This document shows, in pieces, positions 17,808-26,960 of a stretch of DNA of 64,000 nt. Each line of letters starts with the position of its first letter. Within the stretch, counting starts at the first letter, position 1. The notes beneath the pieces were generated by a model, which was given only the letters and a program-made list of their open reading frames with translations, did no database searches and was not told where the DNA came from. Origin of the DNA: SHZL01 sp963815185 (GTDB taxonomy: Bacteria > Pseudomonadota > Gammaproteobacteria > Xanthomonadales > SZUA-36); assembly GCA_963815185.1 (NCBI GenBank), contig CAWFGC010000017.1:1-64000 (forward strand), written 5' to 3'. Position numbers and translations under genes: made by a program.

Positions 17808-18686
17808 ATGAGCTACAAAAGTGGGGCGGCAGTGCTGATGTCGATGACGCTGTGGAGCGTTGTTGTGGCTGCTTCGGAGGCACCTGCCGACACGGTCTAT
17901 CGCAACGGAAGAATCTACACCTCACAGGGCATCACCACCTTTCTTGATGCCTCCGCCGATGCCGCAAACGTCGCCGCCTATGCGGCGCTGCAGCGGCAAG
18001 GCGAATTGACCGCGCGCGCCCACTTTGCCATCGAAATCAAACCAGAGGCGGGGAGGGATCCCGACCGGGCTGTCGACGCGGTCGTGCAACTACGGCGTCA
18101 ATATGACCAGGGACCGGTAAACGTGCAGCCGACGATCACCGTGCGTAACGCCAAGCTGTATATGGATGGCGTCATCGCCGCGCCGGCGCTCACGGGAGTG
18201 ATGCTCGAGCCCTACCTGATGAACCAGGGCACGGCCGGGAAGCCGGACTGGGTCCCGGGCAGCAGCAAAGGCCCGGCACCCTACTTCGCCGCGGATGTCT
18301 TAAAAGCGTTATTGTTGAAACTGGCTGCCGCCGGTATCGATCCCCACATCCATGCCGATGGAGACGGAGCGACCCGCTACGCGCTGGACGGCTTCGAAGC
18401 GATGCGCGAGAAGTTTCCGGGCGATCTGATCCGTGCCGCCATCGCGCACGTCGAGATCGTCGACCCGCAGGATTTCCCCCGCTTCGCACAGCTGGATGTC
18501 ATCCCCGTCCCCTCGTTCCAATGGGCCAAACCGGCCTCCGATACAATCGAAGGCTTGCAGGATTATCTCGGGTCGGAACGCTTCAAATACATCGAGCCCG
18601 AAGGATTCCTTCACCAGGCGGGGGCGCGCATCGCCTACGGAGGATGCATTCGCGCGATATGCACAAGACATTTCACAGCATCGTAG
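17808..18686 (+). pseudogene. YtcJ-like amidohydrolase with internal deletion and truncated end
   Basis: Starts with a signal peptide and the family opening DTVYRNGRIYT. It then jumps directly to GITTFLDASADAANVAAYAA, so about 150-200 residues including the N-terminal HxH metal motif are missing. The middle is intact (LYMDGVIAAPALTGVMLEPY, GIDPHIHADGDGATRYALDG, AHVEIVDPQDFPRF). The end GARIAYGG should continue into the catalytic SDWP motif but degrades to CIRAICTRHFTAS. Normal members have 540-600 residues against 292 here. A non-functional relic is the best reading. Confidence 0.75.
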
Positions 18687-18729
18687 TATGATTCGTACTC
18701 CTGCGGTTGGGCAAATTACGATGAATTAA

Positions 18730-19113
18730 TCAACCACCCGCCGCGACTTTAATGTGCTGTCGAATCCAGGGCAGTAGGTGCTCGTAATCGCACTGATGGT
18801 TCTCCAGCGAGCCCACAATGAATTTGTGCGCTTTATCTGTTTTCACCACAAGCTTCCAACCATTGAGACGGAGGAAAACATCGCAGGCAAAGAAGGCCAT
18901 GCGTTTGTTGCCGTCGACGAAGGCGTGATTATTGATCATTGATTCAAACAGGGCCGCTGCCATCCGCGCCAAATCTTCGTAGTAACCCGTTTGCGGGCGG
19001 AACAGAGCACTTTCCAGCAAGCCCCGATCCCGCAAGCCTGGCTTGCCGCCAAACTTGTCGATCAATCGTTCATGAATGCCGATGGCTTCGTCCAACGAAA
19101 GGAACTGGACCAC
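18730..19113 (-). CDS. doc: Death-on-curing (Doc/Fic) toxin
   Basis: 127 aa if GTG 19113 is used. That codon begins one base after the antitoxin stop and gives the usual Doc N-terminus V-V-Q-F-L-S-L-D-E-A; an ATG at 19146 would overlap the antitoxin by 32 nt. The Fic active motif is complete: HAFVDGNKR (H-x-F-x-D-G-N-K-R). Doc toxins phosphorylate EF-Tu and stop translation. Paired with a small antitoxin gene upstream. Confidence 0.9.
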   Translation of the reverse strand: MVQFLSLDEAIGIHERLIDKFGGKPGLRDRGLLESALFRPQTGYYEDLARMAAALFESMINNHAFVDGNKRMAFFACDVFLRLNGWKLVVKTDKAHKFIVGSLENHQCDYEHLLPWIRQHIKVAAGG

Positions 19114-19114
19114 G

Positions 19115-19327
19115 TCATCTGGCAAGACGGCGCCCCAGCTCCTCATTCTCGCTCATTGAATCTTCCAGATGCGAGAGCACGACCGGCCGCATCCGGCGCT
19201 TGCGGACATAGTCGGCAACCGCCTCGGTAAGTAAACCGGCAATGCTTTGCTGCGATTCGGATGCAATCGCTAGCAAGGCCTCCCACTCGCGCTGCTCGAC
19301 TTTGGAACTGATCTTGATTTTGGTCAT
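19115..19327 (-). CDS. Antitoxin of Doc system (RHH-like)
   Basis: 70 aa. The N-terminal strand and helices (TKIKISSKVEQREWEALLAI, SIAGLLTEAVADYVRKR) fit a ribbon-helix-helix DNA-binding fold rather than classical Phd. The C-terminal tail is acidic and flexible (LEDSMSENEELGRRL), the usual toxin-neutralising region. Translationally coupled to Doc. It probably represses its own promoter. Confidence 0.8.
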   Translation of the reverse strand: MTKIKISSKVEQREWEALLAIASESQQSIAGLLTEAVADYVRKRRMRPVVLSHLEDSMSENEELGRRLAR

Positions 19328-19565
19328 GCCCGAAGGTTATCAGGACTTGTCATGACACGTCAAGACAAGTCGTCGAACAAGCAGGCTTTGAACTTCCAAG
19401 GTGTATTGATCGGCATTCGAACTGACTGCCTATGTCAGATGACATCAAATCCAATAACTGCTTTGTGTCAGGAACTGGAACATGAAGCGATGGACTTCTC
19501 AATCTCCGAGTTCGCCCCAACTCGGCCGTTAGTGTCCCAGACAACCAAAGTTTTGTGGACAGCTT

Positions 19566-19576
19566 GGGGTCAGAGT
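19566..19576 (+). repeat. GGGGTCAGAGT dispersed repeat, copy 3
   Basis: ggggtcagagtaag at the 3' end of the HAD phosphatase gene. The TCA at 19570-19572 inside the repeat is the stop codon (TGA) of that minus-strand gene. Nothing gene-like is seen in the 240 nt between here and the antitoxin start. Confidence 0.6.
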
Positions 19577-20538
19577 AAGTGGTCAGGCTGGTTTCGCACA
19601 CGCATCGCAGCGAGTGGCGCACAGCTTTGGAAAACGGCTCTGCCTCGCACTTCACTTGCGCGAAGACATGGGCGTGCTTGTTTTTTCCTGGTGTCGTCTT
19701 CGACGAGCCATTGCTCGACCTGTGGCAGAAAATGTGCGGCGCCCTCGAGCACCCCGGCGCTGTAGTTGCCGTTCATGCCAAGAAAACCGCCCTGTGCCAA
19801 ATACAGGCGGTCCGGGCAATCCCCGGCGCGCACCGTCTGCACCGCCTCGCGCCGCACCTCATCCGTGGCGTTTCGCACCAGCACGGCCTGCAGCCCGCTG
19901 GTCAGTGCCGGCAGGTCGTTGCCGCTGTCGCCAGCGAATACCGTGTTGCGCTCCGAATACCCTTTGCGTTCCATCAGGAAACGGATTGCATGGTGCTTGG
20001 TCGCACATGCCGGCAGTACGTCGAGCAGGCCGCGATGCAGAGCCTCATCCACGCTCCAGATCAGGCTGGCATCGACATTCTGCTTGCGCAGGCGTTGGCG
20101 CATGGTGCCGATCAGTTGTTCGGAGTCCGCGTCCTCCGCTGCGTAATAGCTTAACTTGTAGGTGTTCTGTTTCTCCTGCTCCTGCAGGTGCAGTTCGTCC
20201 AGATCCTCGAACAGCTCAGCCAGGTCATCGTGTTGATGTCCGTTCCAATCCGGCGCAATTTCCTCTGACCAATCCTCCCATGCAGCCCACTGCTTGCCGT
20301 CGATCTGATAGATAGTCGTGCCGACATCACCGATGGCATAGTCCGGCACGGGAATATCAAATTCATCAATGGCATCCAACAGCAGTTGTTTGTGGCGGCC
20401 GCTGACATAGGCAAGCGTAACCTCGGGACGCTCGGCCAGCATGCGCAGCAGATGTCGCGCTTGCGGCGACTCGTCCTGCGGCCCATTGGGGAGAACCGTC
20501 CGGTCCAGATCACTGCACAACAATATTCTAGTTGGCAT
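19570..20538 (-). CDS. HAD-IIB phosphatase, sucrose-phosphatase-like
   Basis: 322 aa. HAD motifs: DLDRT (motif I, CSDLDRTVLPNG), VSGRH (motif II), and GDSGNDLPAL (motif IV), with a type IIB cap region. The family includes sucrose-6-phosphate and mannosylglycerate/mannosylfructose phosphate phosphatases. A distinctive tail NYSAGVLEGAAHFLPQVEQW is followed by about 30 unrelated residues that run into a dispersed repeat, which supplies the stop. The gene overlaps the upstream glycosidase by 11 nt, so both are co-translated. Compatible-solute sugar metabolism is inferred. Confidence 0.8.
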   Translation of the reverse strand: MPTRILLCSDLDRTVLPNGPQDESPQARHLLRMLAERPEVTLAYVSGRHKQLLLDAIDEFDIPVPDYAIGDVGTTIYQIDGKQWAAWEDWSEEIAPDWNGHQHDDLAELFEDLDELHLQEQEKQNTYKLSYYAAEDADSEQLIGTMRQRLRKQNVDASLIWSVDEALHRGLLDVLPACATKHHAIRFLMERKGYSERNTVFAGDSGNDLPALTSGLQAVLVRNATDEVRREAVQTVRAGDCPDRLYLAQGGFLGMNGNYSAGVLEGAAHFLPQVEQWLVEDDTRKKQARPCLRASEVRGRAVFQSCAPLAAMRVRNQPDHLL

Positions 20539-21859
20539 TGGCTACGCCCCGGAACACGACTTCGCCGTCTATGGATTGATGTGCCATAACGGCTGCCGCA
20601 GCACTCCAGCCCTGGTGCCGGGTGCCGCCGGCGGTGAGTTTTTTGCCGTGTACGTATTCAGGAAAACTCCAATCTTCGCCGTTCATGACCAGGGCATTGG
20701 CCTGGTCGATGCCGTGGCAGAAACGCGCGGCACGCTCACCCTGCTCGCGGCCGATGAGATCGGCAACATAAAAGCCGGTGATCATAGGCCACAATCCGCC
20801 GTTGTGGTATTCGTGAGGTTTGTTCTTGAAGCTATAGGAAAATGTCATGTGCAGCTCCGTCCAGTCGCGATCCATAGGCTCGATGATCGGGTGGAACGCC
20901 GGAAGCAGTGCCATCTTTTCCGGTACGATGTCCGCAATATAATGATCCACCAACGCACGCTGTCTGTCGCTGGCCAGTCCCAGAAGTGACACCAGAACAT
21001 TCGCAAAGGCATCAAAGCGATAGCCGAATCCTTGCGGGGAAAAAAACGACATCCAATGCTTGCCGGCGGAGGGTGGCGCCGCCTTTCGTCCCTGCTCGTA
21101 CAGAACCTCGTGATAGACGTCAGCGGGGACATCTTCGCCGTCATCGAACCAATAGTTGGCCTGGATCAGGTGCTCGAGACGACTGCGCTTCTCGTCCAGT
21201 TGATGGTCCGCCGACCCATGCACGACTTCGTGCAACTCAGCAATCTCACGCAACGCCTGTAAATAAAGCAACTGATCATACAAAACGTAACCATGATGAA
21301 TGTATTCGTCTGCCCAGTCTCCGGTTTGCGGAACATATAGCAACCCGCGCGTATTGAATTCCCAGGCACCAAGAAGAAATCGCACTTTCTCGATCGCCGG
21401 AAGGATATCATCCAGAAAGCTCTCGTCAGCCGTTGCCCGCCAATACTGTCCGCAGCCGATGACAAACCATAAGTCCGCGTCCACGCGGCCAGCGGTTCCG
21501 CCATAGCTGACACGGCCGGCCGATGTATCGACATTGCTTGGAATTTCCCCGTGCGGGCCCTGGTGGCACGACAAGGTCATCAATGTTTGATGAAAGATAC
21601 GGCGAAGATCATCTTCCCCGGACATCAGCGCAGCCAGCCCCATTATCATGCCATCCCGTGCCCAGACACGATGGTAGTTGGCCCGCTCCGAGGGACTCGC
21701 CACGAACCCCTCGGCCGTACCGCATCGATCCAGGAGTTCCAGAGCCCGGCGGTAGCCACTGTCTTCCAATCCTTTCTTATGACCGCTTCTTTCTTTGCTC
21801 ACAATTTGCGTTTCTCCCGTTTGCTGCCCGGAATTCGACGTCTGCATAATGTAGACCAC
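20528..21859 (-). CDS. (alpha/alpha)6-barrel glycosidase, invertase/amylo-glucosidase-like
   Basis: 443 aa, no signal peptide. Conserved features: NYHRVWARDGMIMGLAAL near the start, VDADLWFVIG, TGDWADEYIHHGYVLYDQ, and the C-terminal HNGGLWPMITGFYV plus FPEYVHGKKLTAGGTRHQGW. These fit the GH100 neutral invertase / GH63-like barrel, with Asp and Glu acting as acid and base. It sits in an operon with a sucrose-phosphatase-like gene, so turnover of sucrose or a glucosyl or mannosyl compatible solute is inferred. An alternative start is ATG at 21847. Confidence 0.75.
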   Translation of the reverse strand: MVYIMQTSNSGQQTGETQIVSKERSGHKKGLEDSGYRRALELLDRCGTAEGFVASPSERANYHRVWARDGMIMGLAALMSGEDDLRRIFHQTLMTLSCHQGPHGEIPSNVDTSAGRVSYGGTAGRVDADLWFVIGCGQYWRATADESFLDDILPAIEKVRFLLGAWEFNTRGLLYVPQTGDWADEYIHHGYVLYDQLLYLQALREIAELHEVVHGSADHQLDEKRSRLEHLIQANYWFDDGEDVPADVYHEVLYEQGRKAAPPSAGKHWMSFFSPQGFGYRFDAFANVLVSLLGLASDRQRALVDHYIADIVPEKMALLPAFHPIIEPMDRDWTELHMTFSYSFKNKPHEYHNGGLWPMITGFYVADLIGREQGERAARFCHGIDQANALVMNGEDWSFPEYVHGKKLTAGGTRHQGWSAAAAVMAHQSIDGEVVFRGVANAN

Positions 21860-21998
21860 AGTTATCTCGAAAATTCACCAGGAGCCGGGCAGGGCCAAAA
21901 CGGCTTCTACGAACGGACCCCGACAAACATTCTCGTCGTATACTGTCTGCAACAGCCGCTTGGCGGATTCTCATGGCCCATGACAAGGCAGGTGACCA

Positions 21999-22316
21999 AT
22001 GACGGAACTGAACAAACAAACCCAAACAGAACTGGAAGCGGACGTATTGCGGACGCTGATCGGGCATCTGAACAAACGCAGCGACGTGCAGAACATCGAC
22101 CTGATGAACCTGGCCGGTTTCTGCCGCAACTGCCTGAGTAAATGGTACGTCGCAGCGGCCCGGGCGAAGGGCATCGAAGTTTCGATGGACGAAGCCCGCC
22201 AGCATATCTATGGCATGAGCTACGACGAGTGGAAAGAAAAATATCAGAAGGAAGCCACGCCCGAGCAGCAAGAGGCGTTCAGGAAGGTCATGTCGGATCC
22301 TGACCTGACGACGTAA
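21999..22316 (+). CDS. DUF1244 family protein
   Basis: 105 aa, a full-length DUF1244 (COG3492) protein: VLRTLIGHLNKRSDVQNIDL, then MNLAGFCRNCLSKWY with two Cys, and YGMSYDEWKEKYQ. All-helical, cytoplasmic, widely conserved in Proteobacteria and of unknown function. Followed by a terminator-like hairpin. Confidence 0.93.
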   Translation: MTELNKQTQTELEADVLRTLIGHLNKRSDVQNIDLMNLAGFCRNCLSKWYVAAARAKGIEVSMDEARQHIYGMSYDEWKEKYQKEATPEQQEAFRKVMSDPDLTT

Positions 22317-22373
22317 GCATACGACCGGAACCATGCAGTCTGCCTCAGATCGAAAGAGACCAAAATGAGCTCA

Positions 22374-22399
22374 AGGCCCTTTCCGGGGCCTCCTTTTTT
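22374..22399 (+). terminator. Rho-independent terminator after DUF1244 gene
   Basis: Stem aggccc / gggcct with a 6-nt loop, then cctttttt, 58 nt after the stop. Confidence 0.75.
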
Positions 22400-22445
22400 G
22401 ACGATTTACTGCTAAGCTTTTACCGGGAGAAGAGGAGAAAATCAC

Positions 22446-22878
22446 ATGAACCAAACCACCAAGACACCCGTACACCTGTGGATCGTCGGCATCCTGGCCG
22501 TGTTGTGGAATGCGATCGGGGCTTTCGATTACATCGCAACGCGAATACCGGCTCGATTTCTACATGAAGCAGTTCAGCGCCGAGCAACTTCAATACTTTT
22601 ATGGCTTCCCGGCGTGGGCGATCGGCGTCTGGGCCATCGCGGTCTGGGGATCGCTGCTGGCCTCGTTCGGTTTGCTGCTGCGCAAGGCATGGGCGGTATG
22701 GCTGTTCGGCGTCGCCATCCTGGGATTGGCGGTGAACTCGCTATACAACTTTGTCCTTGTGGACGGAATGGCCGTGATGGGCAGCGGCGGGGCCATGTTC
22801 ACAGGCGTCATCTGGATCATCGCCCTGGCCTTGTTCATCTACGCTCGCGCCATGGCCAAACGCGGTGTGCTTCGCTGA
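22446..22878 (+). pseudogene. Four-TM membrane protein with one frameshift
   Basis: The first frame gives MNQTTKTPVHLWIVGILAVL then WNAIGAFDYIAT. The protein continues in another frame from about 22540 as REYRLDFYMKQFSAEQLQY and four hydrophobic segments (AIGVWAIAVWGSLLASFGL, AVWLFGVAILGLAVNSLY, GVIWIIALALFIYARAM). It resembles a widespread small inner-membrane protein of unknown function. The frame change lies in gcaacgcga, so a single base indel splits an otherwise complete gene of about 144 codons. Confidence 0.7.
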
Positions 22879-23016
22879 ACAATGGGGACCGGATTCTGAC
22901 TCGGGTTGGCTGCTCATTTCCGGCAAACCTGATTCTGGAATTTGCTCTGCCCATTGAGTTTTTGACGAACTGGCAATATGCTCAAGACTCTGGTCACGCA
23001 CTGAACATGGATTGTT

Positions 23017-23467
23017 ATGCGGCGAAAGGGTTTACGCGCCAGAAGCAAATACCTGATCACCGGCCTGCTGATCGCGGGCTGGATGGCGGTTTATTTTGTC
23101 TTACCCCGCTTGTCGCCCTTTGATGGTCCGTTCGATGCAAAACCTTTTGGCTTCGAAGCAAACAGCCTGCCGTTCATTTCGAAAACAGAGCTCAAGGTAT
23201 TCGGTTACACCCTGTTCGTACTGGAGTCCCGCGAAAACCTTGGCCCCGATCCGGGCACGGTGTTTATACTCAGGAACCGGGATGGCAGCCATTCGGTGGA
23301 CCCGGCTGGGCGCTCCTGAACTCGGCCTTATCCGGCTGGAGGACACATCAGCCCGCTGGTTCATCCCGGGCGGCTGGGTGGTTCGCATGAAGCCGGAGTA
23401 TGTGGGAGGTGGCGAGCTGTACGTGTCGCCTCTGGGGGGCTTCAGGTTTTTCTATCATCGCTGGTGA
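23017..23467 (+). pseudogene. Single-TM protein of unknown function, frameshifted
   Basis: The N-terminal part has an anchor segment YLITGLLIAGWMAVYFVLP and then FISKTELKVFGYTLFVLESR. After about 23290 the sensible reading switches frame to WTRLGAPELGLIRLEDTSAR and VVRMKPEYVGGGELYVSPLG to the stop at 23467. About 150 aa in the restored form. No family recognised. Confidence 0.5.
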
Positions 23468-23498
23468 TAAACCGCCCGATTGGGCTGCATACTAGTGA

Positions 23499-23651
23499 CC
23501 TGTAACAGCCAATACAGAAGTGCCTTGCGAACCGGGACGGCCGATTGCTGTGTCGCTCGCCTTGCGAATATGCGAGAGCTATTCGACGCGGCTCGCTTCG
23601 TGCACCCGGCTCGTCCGGGCTCGCCTTCACTCCCGTATTGGCTGTTACAGG
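23499..23651. repeat. 153-bp inverted-repeat element (MITE-like)
   Basis: Perfect 17-bp terminal inverted repeats cctgtaacagccaatac (23499-23515) and gtattggctgttacagg (23635-23651) enclose about 119 bp with no gene. The left end, extended to 23493-23514, is identical over 22 bp to 61834-61855 in the other polyamine-type transporter locus. Confidence 0.7.
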
Positions 23652-23712
23652 CCAGTAGCCTGTAACCGTGAAACCGGAAGAGGGATCGCGAAGGAAAGGC
23701 GGAGGATAGGCG

Positions 23713-24879
23713 ATGACCCAGCACTGTCGCGTCGAACCTTACTCAAGGGAGCAGGTGCCGCCGCTTTCCTTGGCGCCAGCGCGGGGGTGCTGCCGATGTT
23801 CAGCACGCCGAGCAGAAAGCAGACGCCGCAGTCGTGCCCGAGCACGGATCTGTCCAGCAGCCAAAAAGAATTGGTGGTCTCGAACTGGCCGGCGTACATG
23901 GACCCAATCGAGAACGCGGACTCGACCCTTGCCGGGTTCGAGCAGGACACGGGAATCTCGGTCACCTACACCGAAGATGTGTCTGACAACCAGGCGTTCT
24001 TCGCCAAGGTCGTCAACCAGCTGGGAGCCTGCCAGACCGTGAAGCGGGACCTGTTCGTTCTCACCGACTGGATGGCAAGCCGGATGATCGATCTGGGCTG
24101 GATCCAGGAACTCGATCACGCCATGCTTCCCAACGTCGATGCCCATCTGCTGCCTCAACTCCGGCAGGTCGCTTTCGATCCCGGGCCGCAGGTATTCCGT
24201 GCCATGGCAGAGCGGCTTTACCGGAATCGCCTACAATGCCGCGCTCGTGCGCGAACTCGGGGCCTTCAGCGAACTGCTGAGCCGCAACGACCTGCGCGGG
24301 CGCATCACGCTGCTGTCGGAAATGCGGGACACGATGAGCGCCATGCTCAAAATCGCGGGTGCCGACCCGGCGAATTTCGACCATGGCGAGTGGCAAGCCG
24401 CGATCGAGGTACTGAAGAGAGCGCGCCATCGGGGCCAGATCCGGGCGTTCACCGGCAACGAGTATATCCGTGACCTGGCGGCGGGCAACATCGCCGCCTG
24501 CCTGGCGTGGTCCGGCGACATCATCCAACTCCAGTTCAACAATCCCGATATCCGATTCGTCGTCCCGGAGGAAGGCCTGTATTTTTTCAGCGACGATATG
24601 ATGGTTCCGAACCTGGCGGCGCACAAGGCCAATGCCGAGAAGTGGATCGACTATTACTACGACCCCGGGGTAGCAGCGAGGCTGGCTGCCCAAATCAACT
24701 ACGTCTGCCCGGTCCAGGGGGCGCGCGAGGCGATGGAGAAGATTGCGCCATCACTGGTCGACAACCCGCTGATTTTTCCGTCTGACACATTTCTCTCCAA
24801 CACCTTCGAGTTCATGCCGCTGGACGAAACTCAAAGCAAGCGCTATGAACGTGATTTCAGCGATGCCATCGGGGGCTGA
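23713..24879 (+). pseudogene. Spermidine/putrescine-type ABC substrate-binding protein, two frameshifts
   Basis: ATG 23713 has ggcggagg upstream but leaves the correct frame within a few codons. The Tat signal ALSRRTLLKGAGAAAFLGAS and the N-lobe (ELVVSNWPAYMDPIENADST, GISVTYTEDVSDNQAFFAKV) read in the next frame. From about 24200 the C-lobe continues in another (GFTGIAYNAALVRELGAF ... GNIAACLAWSGDIIQLQ ... GLYFFSDDMMVPNLAAHK). This is PotD/PotF-like throughout and about 385 aa when restored. First gene of a potDABC-type operon, 2 nt before the ATPase. Confidence 0.75.
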
Positions 24880-24881
24880 TC

Positions 24882-26061
24882 ATGACTGCTGACCACCTCA
24901 GTGCAAATGCCGGGTCCGATGCACGCCTTGACGGCGATGCACGCCGCGAGCTGCGGCTCGAGTCGGTGACGAAACGATTCGGTGACTTCATCGCGGTAGA
25001 TGAGCTCGACCTCGTGGTTCCACAGGGTTCGTTCTTCGGGCTGCTCGGCCCTTCGGGTTGCGGCAAGACAACCACGTTGAGGATGATCGCCGGCCTGGAG
25101 CAGCCGACATCCGGCCGCATCGTCATCGGCGGTATCGACGTGGCCGGTGTGAAGCCCTACAAACGGCCGGTAAACACGGTATTTCAAAGTTATGCTCTGT
25201 TCCCGCACCTGACGATTGCCGAGAACATCGCCTTCGGGCTGCGCCGGCGCGGTGTCAAGGACTTCAAGCGTCAGGTCAGCGACATGCTCGAGCTGGTCGA
25301 GCTGGAGCATCATGCCGCAAAGAAGCCGGCGCAACTGTCGGGCGGCCAGCAGCAGCGGGTGGCTCTTGCCCGCGCCCTGATCAATAAGCCCGAAGTATTG
25401 CTGCTGGACGAGCCGCTGGGCGCTCTGGACCTGCGCTTGCGCCGCCAGATGCAGATCGAACTCAAGCGCATCCAGAGTGAAGTCGGTCTCACCTTCGTTC
25501 ACGTCACGCATGACCAGGAGGAAGCGATGACGATGGCGGACACGATTGCAGTGATGAACAGGGGCATCATCGAGCAGATGGGCACGCCCGAGGACCTCTA
25601 CGAAAACCCCCGCACCACGTTTGTCGCAAATTTCCTCGGTCAATCCAACCTGATCGCGGCGGACGTGGTGGGGTCCACCGCTACGCGCGCTCGAGGTAAA
25701 CATTGCGGGCAATATCATCTCCGTCGACAGGTCGCGCGCCAGTGTGCAGCAGGGACGCGTGTGGATCGGCGTGCGGCCTGAGAAGGTCTACCTCGCCACA
25801 GCCGCGGATGAGTGCGGCGATGACATCAATGTCATCTAAGGGGGTTTCGTCTCCGACGTCAGTTTTGTCGGCGTCAGCACGCAGTATCTGGTGCGCATGC
25901 CCTGGGGACAGGAAATATCGGTGTTCGAGCAGAACACCGGTGCGCACAAGCTGTTCGCTTCTGGAACCGCCGTCAATCTGCATTGGAAGCCGTCCCACGC
26001 GTTCCTGCTCGATCATGAGCAGGATGCCTGCGCCGGTGTCAATATCAAGGACAACACCTGA
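24882..26061 (+). pseudogene. Polyamine-type ABC transporter ATPase, frameshift and stop in C-terminal domain
   Basis: The nucleotide-binding domain is intact: Walker A GPSGCGKTT (56-64), Q-loop FQSYALFPH, signature LSGGQQQR, Walker B VLLLDEP, H-loop VTHDQEEAM. Near 25690 the reading must shift frame for the regulatory TOBE domain (ALEVNIAGNIISVDRSRASV, WIGVRPEKVYL). That part is then cut by TAA at 25837-25839 before resuming GGFVSDVSFVGVSTQYLV. The restored end overlaps the permease ATG by one base (TGATG). The NBD alone (299 aa as encoded) may be made but would lack the TOBE region. Confidence 0.8.
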
Positions 26062-26960
26062 TGACGACGAACCGAACCAGCCAGTCTCCAGCGCTGCCCG
26101 TGACGCACAGCCGCCGGCACGTCATCCCGACCGGCTACTGGCTGCTGCTTCCCGGTGCGCTGTGGTTGATCCTGTTTTTTGTGGTTCCGTTTTACTCGCT
26201 GGTCGCAACCAGCCTCTACGACCCCAAGGGCGGCGTCGATACCGGCTACGAAATGACCTGGAGCTTCTCGAATTATTACTACGCGATCCGTGACTACACC
26301 GGTCCCCTCGCCCGCTCCCTGTTGTATGGCGGGATCGCAACGGCGCTGTGCCTGATGCTGGGCTATCCCCTGGCCTATGCGATCGCATTCAAGGCGGGCA
26401 AGTGGCGCAATCTCATGCTGGTCATGGTGATCGCACCGTTTTTCACCAGTTTCCTGATCCGCACCCTGGCCTGGAAGTTGATCCTGGCCGACCAGGGCAT
26501 GGTGGTTCATGCCCTGCAGGCAATGCATTTGCTCGACGCAGGCGGACGGCTGCTGGCGACGCCGGTTGCGGTTGTGGCCGGCCTGACCTACAACTTCATT
26601 CCGTTCATGGTACTGCCGCTTTACGCCGCGCTGGAGAAGATCGACGCCAGCCTGATCGAGGCGGCCGAAGACCTTTACGCCTCACCCTTGCGTGGCTTCC
26701 TCGAAGTGACCTTGCCGTTGTCGATGCCGGGCGTGGTGGCGGGCACCTTGCTGACGTTCATCCCGGCAGTGGGCGACTACATCAATGCGCAGTTGCTGGG
26801 CAATACCGAGACGAGGATGCTCGGAAATGTGATAGAGGCCCTCTTCATCACCGTCGGCGATTACCCGGCCGCCGCTTCCCTGTCCATGGTGCTGATGCTG
26901 CTCATCGTCGGCATGGTGGCCTTTTATGTGCGCAAGGCGGGGACGGAGAAACTGGTATGA
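26061..26960 (+). CDS. Polyamine-type ABC transporter permease, PotB-like
   Basis: 299 aa, six hydrophobic segments starting with GYWLLLPGALWLILFFVVPF. The ABC-coupling EAA loop is EAAEDLYASPLRGFLEVTLP. A PotB-specific insert SLYDPKGG and conserved GSGD-like GNTETRMLGNVIE are present. It forms the membrane channel with the overlapping PotC-like gene (4-nt ATGA overlap). Confidence 0.92.
   Translation: MTTNRTSQSPALPVTHSRRHVIPTGYWLLLPGALWLILFFVVPFYSLVATSLYDPKGGVDTGYEMTWSFSNYYYAIRDYTGPLARSLLYGGIATALCLMLGYPLAYAIAFKAGKWRNLMLVMVIAPFFTSFLIRTLAWKLILADQGMVVHALQAMHLLDAGGRLLATPVAVVAGLTYNFIPFMVLPLYAALEKIDASLIEAAEDLYASPLRGFLEVTLPLSMPGVVAGTLLTFIPAVGDYINAQLLGNTETRMLGNVIEALFITVGDYPAAASLSMVLMLLIVGMVAFYVRKAGTEKLV

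Noticed and set aside
23499..23651. CRISPR-like or transposase-bearing element
   Set aside because: Only one inverted pair, no repeat-spacer series and no transposase frame inside.
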